DNA of 64,000 bases from Mactromeris polynyma (Eukaryota > Mollusca > Bivalvia > Venerida > Mactridae), in the NCBI GenBank assembly GCA_032209605.1, contig JASFXZ010000038.1, positions 3,410,001 to 3,474,000 on the forward strand. Direction: 5' to 3'. Positions within the stretch are counted from its first letter, which is position 1. Each line of letters opens with the position of its first letter. The notes beneath the pieces are model-generated. The model saw nothing but the letters and a program-made list of their open reading frames with translations, had not been told where the DNA came from and did no database searches. Below, one piece after another: positions 43,601 to 54,800 of this stretch. Both the position numbers and the translations under genes were made by a program.

Positions 43601-46470
43601 TGACCAGTAATTACCGAGCAGGACTGATTTGTTGGCCACAAGACATTTTGAAACTGACAGAAACAATTCTGAGAACTGGACATCTTGGCTTCCTCTTTAC
43701 CATGACAATGAATGACTCAAATACCACAAGAACTATGCTGTACCTTTACTTGATATGATGTTGACAGTGTCTATCATTCAATGACTACTTTACTTTCCTT
43801 TGATATGAAAAAGGACTGCTGGAAAGTTGAACACATTACAACCTCTCCAGAGCAAATACCCTTTGGGAGATGAACTGTTATGCTGATGTTTAGAGGTTGT
43901 TGCACCAGAGAGATTGCAAATTCTTACAACAGGAAAAACTGATATTGTTGAAGAGATGTTGCTCAAGACAGGGCTGCTTTGGACAGGTTGCATCATAATT
44001 ATATAAATCCATGGTGGCAGTTGAGTGGCATCCTAGTTAAAACATCAGTAAGCTTTGAAGCAGTGTGACAAAATAATAAATCCCTGGTATACAACTGTAT
44101 AGTTTACCTTTGCAGTACTGGACGAACTGCTCAATCATGTTAGAATTTTCTTCAGAGAATCTTTTACCCAAAGTGGTACCAAACCATTGCCAATTAGCAT
44201 CATCTACAGCAACTACAAGAATATTCTTGTTGTTCTTCTCTAATCTCACACACTGAAAAAAACAAGTCTTTCTGAACATAAACTTACAAGTGTGATAGAA
44301 GCTGGATCAAGAAATGTGACAATGTTCCAGGCAACCTGGTTTACCACATTTGACGAGGATCACATCTGTTTGCTACAAGTGCATCACATAATCGCATCAG
44401 ATGGACACTACGACTATTTAAGAAATGGGAAAATGATACTGACCGCACAATACCATACTCCCAATACTATCAAACTTCCAAACATTACAAAAACACATGT
44501 AACAAGAAGTAAAACATATGGCTGGCATACACCTAAATGAAACCTATTCTTTCATTTGATACAAAACATTGACGCCTGTCTCAGAATATGTCATTGAAAA
44601 CTTAAATTATTGTCTTGAAACTATTTTCCATTTTCAATACCGGTGACCTTGACCAAAGCTCCCCCATATACAACCACAACCATTCTCTTCACGTAAGCTA
44701 CCCACATGTCATGTTTTATTGCAATAAGTAATTTCTAACTGAAATTATTGAGCAGATTGAGTAGTAAGTAAGTTATTTGCTAGAAACCTTTTCATCATTT
44801 ACAGAAACTAAAAATGCCATCCCCACCATATAATATACATAAAGTGTCACTGATAGAAACAATGTTGATTAATTAAAAATACAAATTAGTCAATCTGATA
44901 TCAATACAGATTTTGAAATAATGATACATAAACAATAAAAATTGTTTACCATGCAGGAAGTGTCTGACTAATATATTTTCTGTTGTAGAGCATTTTCTAG
45001 TCTATTTAAACAAAATGACTACCGGTATCCCTGGGATAACATACTTTGTTTCAAGGGGCTCCAGAAAGATATGTATGGAGCAATTATTCTGTTGTTAAAA
45101 CAGTGTTTGTTTAGCATCAGTGGGATAAACACCAGTTATGCTCTTTTAAATTGGAATTTTCTGTTTCCATATACCTTGTACAAATATCAATAAATCGATA
45201 TATCATTGATATATTTGACTTGATACATTGATACTGACTTGGCCATCAATGGCACCCCTACTATACACCAATGTTGGTGACGATGTCAATTCAAACTCAG
45301 GTTAATGACCCTAAATACCCTGTTTGACATAACCCATCACCTAAAAGTACATACCCAGAGTCTAAATATCACATCCCTTTAAATCCCATCTATACTAGCC
45401 TAGACTATAATAATACTGAGTCTTTCTTAACTGCTAGTCAAAATAGGATACCCAATCACATTACAGAACTTATTACATGTACTTCCATTTAATAATGCTA
45501 ACTACAGTAAGTAAGTCACTAATCAGCTTATGATCGACATAGTAACATTAGAACAATCAGTTTAATTATGTGCAATATATTCATTCTTGTAGACAAACAA
45601 TGTCAAACAATGCAGTTGTTAAAATGAATTAGACAAACTTACCAAATCATTAATACATTTCACATCAGCTGGACTAACAATCTTGTTTGAACTCTCTTTA
45701 TTTGATGACAAGGTTACTGTTTGCCCTGGTTGCTGTGATGGTTTGTCATGTGATTGTTCTACCACTCTAGATGATTTAGGTTTATGCAAAGATGCACTAA
45801 AGCTTGAAGTACTGGGTTCAGCACAAGAAGAATCTTTCTTTCCATTCTTGTTTCTTAAATTCCTCCCTGTTTCCCTATTTAAAGAAAAAAACAGGTTTAG
45901 ATTTACAGTTTCATGTACTACAGTAATATCAATACACTGTATGTCACAATATGCCAATATAAATATATACAGAATCTTGTTTTCCCCATTGATTTTCGCC
46001 TTCTACCATGGTGGTATCACGATGCGAAGATATGAAATTTATTTCACATCTTCGCCCTCACAAAGCTCATGCAGATTATGGTGATAAGTAAAGGGCCATA
46101 ACTTTGCACTTACCAGGTGCACAACTACACAGGCTGGTGAACATTCCTGTTAAGTTTTAAGACACTGGCTCATATACTTTTGGAGATATGAGCTACACAA
46201 GATATTGTTACAGACGGAGGGATGGACAGATGGACAAACAAAGGCGATTCTATATTCCCCCCCCCCCTTTTCAGAGTGGGGGCACCAAAAAAAAGATTTG
46301 TTCACCTGGTTTTTCGAAATAATAATAACTGTTGCGTACCTTGATTTCTGTCGTCCTTTGCAGGATCTCCGTTTATGCCTGTTTAGAGAACTTTGTCTGG
46401 TGAATGTATCATTGCAACACTCACATGTAACTAATTTTCCAGTGAGACTGCGTTCAGGTGAGGAGTCCAT
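40035..46470 (-). CDS. Multi-zinc-finger (C2H2) protein, 6 coding exons, 833 aa
   Basis: Probable nuclear DNA-binding regulator; I cannot name an orthologue. Coding exons: 46470-46340, 45874-45643, 44252-44108, 43494-42341, 41909-41730, 40694-40035. Phases agree throughout. Start ATG 46468-46470 has a strong context (ACCATGG), and the exon begins at an acceptor near 46538. Layout: an N-terminal finger (CECC...H..C), a Ser-rich linker, a segment with no recognised domain containing ANWQWFGTTLGKRF, an acidic region (HDSDDDYEDD), six atypical fingers, then about eight more regular fingers including HTGERP and HTGGKR linkers. A Glu-rich tail ends REEVKF-stop. Both introns in the distal block split a finger between its paired cysteines. 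The gene is head-to-head with ERCC6 and convergent with SH2D4. Confidence 0.88.
40709..41104. repeat. 33-bp minisatellite, 12 copies, next to a splice acceptor
   Basis: Plus-strand unit core GTAAACATGAAGTATCAAAT then TTCAAATATAAAA. One copy has GAAAAC. With an 11-codon period it is open on both strands (VNMKYQISNIK forward, KFDTSCLLLYL reverse). Its gene-strand end lies about 15-20 nt before the acceptor of the last zinc-finger exon (40694). Copies are nearly identical, so the expansion is recent. Confidence 0.93.
41730..41909 (-). CDS. Zinc-finger gene exon 5: two fingers split at both ends
   Basis: Sixty codons from acceptor GTTTCAG|TATTGT to donor GAAGAG|GTATGC. The exon starts at the second cysteine of one finger (YCSETFPQKS), contains a full finger (CDMCGEKF...HTGERP) and ends just after the first cysteine of the next (ICPEE). 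Both boundaries are phase 0. Confidence 0.86.
42115..42280. mobile_element. Short inverted-repeat element of the TACAGT-like family
   Basis: Starts TACATCGAAACCTCAATAAT then AAGACCAC, and ends AGTGAGGTTTTATC in inverse orientation. Inside are TAATGAGGTGGTCTTA and TCAGTCTTATTTG. It lies in the zinc-finger intron 41910-42340. Confidence 0.55.
42341..43494 (-). CDS. Zinc-finger gene exon 4: acidic region plus six atypical fingers
   Basis: Largest exon (1154 nt), running from acceptor TTTTCAG|GCAAG to donor CCT|GTAAGT. It encodes an Asp/Glu-rich stretch, then a linker with DFTREESTKAVEYILRKKC. Finger-like units follow: CDLC..H..C, CVIC, CNIC, CHSC, CTAC and CVLC. Several use C2HC or irregular spacing, so not all need bind DNA. 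The exon ends inside a seventh finger after KCP, and the paired cysteine is in the next exon. Confidence 0.85.
44253..45642. other. Zinc-finger gene intron 2 region, nothing else seen
   Basis: About 1.4 kb of AT-rich sequence without supported exon or recognisable repeat. A palindromic ATCGATATATCATTGATAT stretch lies near 45195. Confidence 0.5.
46000..46300. repeat. Dispersed repeat fragment with poly-C
   Basis: Contains AAAGGGCCATAACTTTGC, GAGATATGAGCTACACAAG, and CAGACGGAGGGATGGACAG followed by GGCGATTCTATATTC and a run of about 13 C. This module order is one I associate with a common bivalve repeat. In intron 1 of the zinc-finger coding part. Confidence 0.45.
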
Positions 46471-46538
46471 GGTCTGCTGGGACTGGGACAGTATCAAATA
46501 TCAGTGATCAAATGAGCTATGTACAAAGATACTGAATT

Positions 46539-48776
46539 CTGAAAATATACCAAAAATTATTATTTTAGCAGGTGAAATAGATCCCTGAGGAAAAGGTCAA
46601 TCAGGCGCATTGCTGAAGTGTAAAAATTGTTGTCCAGGCAAACTTCACCAACATGTAAATTTTGTCAAGAACCAACTGCATAACCTTCTTGATAAAAATC
46701 CCATAATTTGATAACTTGATCAAAATTCAAATTAATGACTTAACCTGACACCAATAACCAGAAATCACATCTTCATCATACTTTCTTCTTTCAACAAATT
46801 ACAGTCGAAGCAGATTAATTACTACAATTTTTCGTTCTTCCCACATACAGACTTCAACTGCAATAATCTACTGCCTGATATACCAGTCATTGTTTAAGTG
46901 ATGTCAAAACATTACAAAAAAGAAATTTTACTAAATAAAAATAACTGAAATGGGTTTCAAAATACTTATAAATGCATACATGTTCATTGAAAATGTAACT
47001 TATCTATATGATATATGATTGTTCTGTTGATTTAAAACCTGATTGCACTGAAAATAACTGATCCCTGAATGTGTGCAAGCTTATTTACTTTATAAACACT
47101 TTTTACTGTGTTAAATGTTATACTGTTATAGCAGCCCGGACAGCTCATTTGGTAGAAACGTTGCCATGACAGGTAATCTCGCTGTCCTGTCAGTTCAAAA
47201 GGCCCACATTGGTTGCATGGTTTTTTCTTCTTTTCAAGCAAGATATTTTTCCATATTTCAAATTTTCTTGAAATTTTGTAACATTAATGTCTTGCAACAA
47301 CTTTTTTGTTTATTTTTTCTCTTTGTGCTTACCAATAATATGGTTAAAAGTGGTTATAAATCTAAGTCTCCAATAACGGTTCGATATAGAATATATCATT
47401 GATGGATAGATCTAGATAAGTGGAACAATTCAAATAAATAAATAAACAACAATAATTAAAATAGTTCACTTGTCTTCAAGGTGTTGACTCTAATCACGTG
47501 ATTCCAAATTAATAGCTCGAATTAATAAACTGTATACTCGGCGTTCCATAGCTGAAGTCAGATCAATAATATCTTTATGGCGTTCCATATTCTATATTTT
47601 ATCAATACCTAATTATCGCCGACTTCTGTGATTTTCAGAACACAACATTTCTATGAATAGCACCTCAATGCATTCCGTGTCAAATTGTAATTCTTCCGAA
47701 TCAGTTGCTATTTCTCACCTCGTTTTGTATAATAACGTTTCTGCTACAGACGGCAGAAAGGGGTACATACACCGTGTGTAAAGTACATTTTAAATGCACG
47801 GGTCAAATTAATGCTGTCAGGCAGAACACAAACTAAGAAACGGGTAAGACAAATAAATGTGAATCAAGACCATTATAAGCAAGCATAAAATAAGATTCAC
47901 AACAACAAAATAGACGCTGAATTACGTCCATTGAATAGCTAAATGAAAGAAAGAACACACACACCATCAACTAGTTTCCGCCATGATGGTAGTCTACGGT
48001 GGAGTTTTCATTTAATATGAGGCTCGTACGATCTAATTTTGGATTGGACCAGGAAAATCTATATATTGAGTTCTTCAGAGACACATGTAAAAAGCTATTG
48101 AAATATGTGATTTATTGTTTTTGTTTACTGTATGACTCTGATATTACTCTGATATAATTATATACTCATTGGATCAACATTGTCAAGTCAACCCCAGACG
48201 CGCCTCACACACCGTGTACGCGAAAATAATCCGAGGTTTGCCGAATATTTCTACTATCGCTTATGTGATTGACAAACGTGTTATGAAATGTATCACGACC
48301 ACAATTTCTCTTGATTATGCAAGAACGTCTTTGGTGGAATTAAGCTATACATGTACTGATTATTTTTTCGCAACTTTAATGTATTCTGAGTTAGTATGAC
48401 CATGTTACTTGGATGCTGTTTGGGTATTTTCAGCTTTCCTATATGAAATGACCGAACTGTATTAGTCGCCGGATGATTACTATTAATCGGACAGCTCGTT
48501 TGTAAATTGTATAGACAGTCACACATCAATCAGAACTCATGCATTTTATCAACAGGTTGATGTGTATAGTAGATGCATACATAAATTCCATTCTTGCGTC
48601 TTCACCAGGGTTGAACAAAATGCGAGTTAACTCCAGTTTAGCTTTAAGTTTAATAATCATGATGACAAAGATTCCATTTTTGATGACAAAGCTGATTATA
48701 TGCATTTCCCATTTAGATCCCATTATTTTGTTCTTTCATGTAACTCATAAAAAATATAAGTTGTTTCATGTTGCAG
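46539..48776. promoter_or_regulatory. Intergenic region with candidate bidirectional promoter, zinc-finger gene/ERCC6
   Basis: Both neighbouring genes seem to have an upstream noncoding exon: acceptors ATTTTCAG at about 46539 (minus) and TTCATGTTGCAG at 48776 (plus). Within lie a palindromic E-box ATCACGTGAT (47493-47502), a YY1-like CCGCCATGATGG (47978-47989) and scattered CpGs around 47700-48250. Transcription start sites cannot be fixed from sequence. Confidence 0.4.
47131..47215 (+). mobile_element. tRNA-like SINE head or tRNA pseudogene
   Basis: AGCTCATTTGGTAGA resembles a tRNA D-arm/A box. CAGTTCAAAAGG, about 45 nt on, is a degenerate B box. The anticodon arm is unclear and the acceptor stem does not pair well, so it is not a working tRNA gene. 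Confidence 0.5.
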
Positions 48777-48804
48777 TGGAATTACTGTAATTTAAACTCG
48801 GAAG

Positions 48805-51800
48805 ATGTCGGGGGAAACTTGTGATACTGCCCCTCAGGATGAGGGAACTGAGATTGAAAAGCAAGCCAAGTTCCATGTAGATATGGATCTTATACCAGAA
48901 GCAAACCTCACTGATGATACTGATGATCTCAAAGCTCTTGGTATTGATGTGTTCAACCAAGAAGACCTTGAACAAGGTATGTCCTTGATACATACAAATA
49001 CAAGTGGTAGCTTCTTAATATTATATGCCACATTAGCCAAACAGAAGGCTTTGGTAGTGTTATTAGATATATGGTTGTTAAAATTAAGTGAAAAATGAGT
49101 GTTCAGTTCTTTAAGTTGCTACTTATTTCTGCAATTGCATGCCACGTTATCATTTTAAACATAGATATATACGGCTGTAATGAAAAATAAATGAGTGCTC
49201 GGTTATTCAAGTACTCGCAATTCACTGTCTGTGATCGAGTGCTTCTACTCACCTCTGTAATATTCACTGGATCAACATCTTAATGTAAAATGATGAAGTA
49301 GATAAAAGACAAAAAATACAGCTGAAAAAACTTATAATTTAAAACAATGCCAAAAATATTATCATAGTACATGTACCTGACGATAGCTTTTTAGTAATTT
49401 ATTAGTATTAGTAAGCGTCCTGTAAATTCATTGGTTTGGATTGTGAATCCTTTACTGATTTGCATATCGGATCGGCCCATGACTGGCAATCCACAGCCCT
49501 GAGCATTGATATGCTTTCTGATATATATATATAATTAATAAGATTATTTAATGTTAATTGTTATATTGACAAATGCAGGTCTTATGCAACAAGTTGATGA
49601 TGCTATTACAAAGGAAGAAGAGAGGAGAAAGAAAGAATCTTTAAAGAAATATTTAAAGACAGTCAATGATGAAATAAAGTACGGTTGCATTAACATTGAA
49701 AATGTATTTCTCATCTTCTGTAGTTATTCCTGCAAAATTATTTGCCATTACATTGAGTGGTGTAGCATTTCTTCCTGTACTACTGGGAACTGTTTTTGTT
49801 GGTAATAATAATTAACCATTGGCTGTTGTTTCTAGTAAATTATTGTAATCAGACATTGTGATAAGACAGACGTAATCTATCAGATTGAATGATGTGTGAT
49901 ATATATTCTCACTGTTTTAGCCTTTAGAGCTAGTGAACACTTCATGCAATGAAATATAAAAAAGTTGATAAATAGATTACACATGTGGAATATTTGTGTG
50001 TTGCTCTTGAAATATATTAAATAGTTTCATGCCTGTAGAAAAGTCTGCAGCTTGCCTTGTAAGCTAATTAATATGTATATATGTTAATGTAAAAAAAATA
50101 TGCTTTTTATTTTATTTAGGAGTATGAAGTATGAGCTGGCTTCTCTTGCTACCCAAATGGCTCAGTTAGGATATGGAAAAGCATGTTCAAGTGGTGGAGC
50201 TAACAGAAGACTTGTTTCAGCTCAGAAACAGAAGGAAATAAAGGTGAATAAACTCAGCAATACAAGCTATCTATAATGCCAGCAATTTGTCTTCAAACGC
50301 ATTTTACATGCTATACTGTGGCAAACTACATTTTGTACTCTTCCACAGTAAGTTGGCTGGGTAAACCATGTGAACCATGTGCTCAAAAATATTTGTGGAC
50401 CATTCTTATTTGTCTTGATTGATCCAATTCAAGTGAATTTGTACCCAGCCTCATCTCTTGATTGTTCAAAGATAGTTTATTCTTGTCTCTTTTACTTACT
50501 GTAGTTTAATGGCAATTTCTTATCGATATTGATAAAAATATGTTTTGCAGTTAACTCAAATGAAAGAATTGGAGGATAAGAAAAAGAAAATCATGGCCAA
50601 ACTTGATGGAAAAGCTCCTCTCTTTGATGATCAAGAACTTGGTAATATTTGTTGTTCAAACATGGAATTGTTTATACAGTTGCTAGTAATTGTCTTTTTG
50701 TGTTTGTAGATGATTGCTCATTTTAAGAAATATGTGCAAGCTAAAATTTGTAATGTTTTGATCTTTGAAGTTTGAAGTTTCAATGTGATTAATACTGTTC
50801 TTATACATTGTGTATTTTTAGCACTAAAATCTATGGTTGTGAGTTCTGGTAACAAGGTCAAGGATGATCTAATCAAGACAGGAGAGATGACTCCATTTGG
50901 TACAGTGGTCAATCAACAAGATCAGAGTGCATCTCACAGTCTTGTGAAGGTTGTTGCATACGATTATTTTCTCGATGTTGAATAATTGCATCATTGAACT
51001 GTATAACATACTTGTGCACATTTATAACAGAGGTTGATGATAAATCATGAAATAGTTACTGGATAAAATATAACATGCTTTTTTAAAACTATGTATTATT
51101 GCAAAATATTTGAAAATTGTCTTAATTACTTATTCATCAGGTCTTTATTCCACCACCAGACTATTTAATCATTTATCTCCCAGAAATATACAGTGTAGTG
51201 ACTACATATGTTGTATGTTGTGTAAGCAATGTAATACAAATTGTGTTTGTTTGTTCAAATCAGCACAGGCAACCTGTTCAACTCTCCTTTTACGAAGGAT
51301 GCAGCTTGTTTTTGTCAATGTATTTCTTGCTGATTGCACATTTAGAAGTTTTGTTATCAACTAGCGTTTGTGACGGAATAGTTTTCCACTTGATAATATT
51401 GATAATATTCAATGTTTAATACAGGCGAAGGAAGAACCTAATGATGTACAACAACCATCAAGTTCTGATCTTCAAGTATCTCGTTTCAAAAAGGAACATG
51501 ACATATCAGATGAGGGTGATGATGGAGACGAATGGTTACCGGAGGTAGAACTTGTTGATAGTGATGTTGAAGAACCAGCAGTTGTTAAAATTGAGGATGG
51601 GAAAGCTAAGAAAGGTTTGTATTTAATATAAAGATGAAAACCATATTGTTTTATGATTGTTTTATTCCTCATCTGATCTTACGGAATTATGCAAATTTTA
51701 CCTATTAATGGTAAATCTTTCCAATTAATCATAAGAAGTAAAATATGAATGAACTGTTTAAGTGAAAAACCTGAATGCTTTTTTATTATTCTTAATAGAA

Positions 51801-54800
51801 CTGCAAGGAAAGCAAAGAAAGAAAAAGAAAAATTGGTCAAAGAAGTTCAATCGTCCAATTTATCACAGTGAAGATTCAGACTCGGACACTGGGGAAAAAT
51901 TACCAAGATCTAAAGCCATAAGAAAATACAGAGACGATGGACACGAGGAGTACTATGATGAAAGAATGGAGTAAATATATTTGATTTTACTTCTGAGGAA
52001 ATTGAATAGTTACATGATCATTAACATATTGATTATGCTGGTTTTTCGTGACACTTTGTTTTTATATTTTCAGTTTAATGGAAGGTATTTAAAAGGGTTT
52101 TCAAATGTTTTCACACTGTATGTCATTAGTTTGTATGAACTGTTTTAAAGTATTAACATAATGAGCATCATCAGAAACGAAGCTTAAACTGTGGAAAATT
52201 GTGATAAGAAGTTAAGTCAGAAATTGAATTTCTTCATGCATTCAATTTACAGAAAGTTCAATCGACAGGAGTTGTATAAACAGAGGATGAGAAATGCTGG
52301 GAGAATGAGTGATTCTGAGGAGGATGAAGAGTTTGATGGTGGACTTAAAGTTCCTGGTAGAATATGGAGCAAGCTCTATAAGTAAGTGAAGGCAGATTGT
52401 AGAATTAAAAACAACATCACAAAATCTGAATTATAACATTCAGGAGCATTTTGTGAAAGCGACATCATTTCAAGAAGACACAACATGTGATGACACTATT
52501 TGCAAGCAGGAAACAGTATTTACTCCATGTGGTCACTTCGTTTTCATATTGCCATACGGGGCAAATATTGCTTACTGTCAATACATGATGACGTCACATG
52601 TGACATTTTCTGGAAATGACATCTCTTAAAGAAGAGGTTGGAAATTGTACAGTGGCAAATGGTAATAGTTACTTATATAATATATTAGTTTTGAATGGAA
52701 TAGTTGTGAACATAATGAACAACATTGATCATTAATCAAAATCACCTGTCTGTGATATTGTCACACCAGTCAAATTGTAAAATGATTCAAAGACAATTGT
52801 ATTACATTGAAATTCAGGTACCAAAAGACTTGTGTGAAATGGTTATGGGAACTACATTGTCAACAAGCTGGGGGAATTGTTGGAGATGAGATGGGTCTGG
52901 GCAAAACTATTCAGGCAATAGCTTTCCTTGCTGCACTCAAATTCTCCAAAATAAGGAGTAGAAATTTCCAGTAAGTTGTATTTTTCTGAAATTTGCAAGT
53001 CAGTTGTATGATTGGAATTATTAAATGATTGTGCAGTGAATAATGTCTGAAGTTTTGAAGAAATTTCTAGATACTGCAATTTATTATTGTAAGAGGATAA
53101 TGAATGTCTTGGACTTGGCTCAATTTTGCATAACTTCCAACATTGAGATTTTACCCCGGTCAAGTATGTCATTCATTGTATTAATGAAAAAGTTGTGTGA
53201 CAAAAACACTAAAAGTCTTGCCGTTGATGTTGGTGCTACTTTGTTTAAATCTAATTTAATTACCAGCTCTTTTGAATATCATTGTATTCTATATGTTTGA
53301 GAATTATTTCATTTTGTGTGAAATTAAGACCATGTTGAGATTTTGTGTTGCGTATTAGCTGACATGCTATAAAAATTCTGACTTGTCTGACTCACATTGT
53401 ATGTATATACTGTTTCAGCTATGTAGGCTTGGGTCCTTGTATCATTGTATGTCCAGCTACTGTGATGCATCAATGGGTGAAAGAGTTCCATACATGGTGG
53501 CCGCCTTGTAGGGTTGCCATTTTACACGGTTCAGGTACATTTATGGGGAAAGAGGTGCGTATAAAACTCAGAAGATTGAATGCTTGTGTTGGTTTAGTGA
53601 AGGGGTCATAATAAAAGCTGGCTATAAACCATTTAATAGTCATAATATTAGCCATCAATAGACTTGTTCTCCATTTAATGTCAATATTTGGAAATACTTG
53701 TCACTTGTATAGAAATGTCAACTATAGACTTTGTTGTCTTGTGTTCGGTGATAGGACATTTTTAGGAAAGCTAGCTTGTAGTTCATTTATGCTATAATTT
53801 CCCAACTGTATACTGGTATACTGGCATGTCCGTGGCAGTACATAGTAGAACTGACTATCTGTATCATTGGATATGTACTTGTAACAAGATTGTCAGCTGT
53901 TGTTGGTGCACTTCTCCCCTTTCACTTTACAGAAAGATTTGATTCGTCAGATAGTAAAGAGTAATGGAATACTGGTGACTTCATACAGTACACTTGTGGT
54001 ACAACAAGAACACATGCTTCCATACAACTGGCATTATATTATTCTAGATGAAGGACATAAAATCAGGAATCCTGATGTGAAAGCCACATTGGTTTGCAAG
54101 CAGGTACAGGGGACTAACTTTATATTAGACGTGTGCTTTCAAGTGCATATGTTTGTGTGTTGACTCAAATGTTGCTCATTTTGAGTTGAGTTGACAAGTG
54201 TCTGTACACTGATATTCCTGCAAAATATGTCTTGAACTCCTTATAGTCATAAGGCAAGTTATGTAGTTTGGATAAGAGACGTCTGTTGATACAGGAAGTA
54301 CATTGCTATGATTAGGAATTTTTATGAATTTTTTCACAATGCATGTGTGTCTGGTTATTTACTTGTTAATTACTATTGGCTGTGTATGATATTACTGAGT
54401 GAATATTATTATTGTGAGAATTTAATTCTGTAACGTAAATGGAATGAATTGTTTGCCCATTTGGAAAATGAATAATTGCTTATTTCAGTTCCGAACGCCT
54501 CACCGAGTTATCTTGTCTGGATCCCCTATACAGAATAACTTGAAGGAGTTATGGTCCCTGATGGATTTTGTATTTCCTGGAAAACTTGGCACCCTGCCAG
54601 ACTTCATGCAACATCTGGCTGTGCCTATAGTACAAGGTGGTTACTCCAATGCTACGGATGTTCAGGTATGGGCAAGTCTGTCATAACATTTTACTTTACA
54701 AAGAAGGTATTGGACCATTAGTCAGTTGCAGAATATAAGAATCTCTCACTGGCTTTCTGTAGCTAATAGAAATACAGTAGACATTGTATTAAGAGACCAC

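Noticed and set aside
47131..47215. A tRNA gene
   Set aside because: B box is degenerate and stems are poorly paired. Better as a SINE head or pseudogene.
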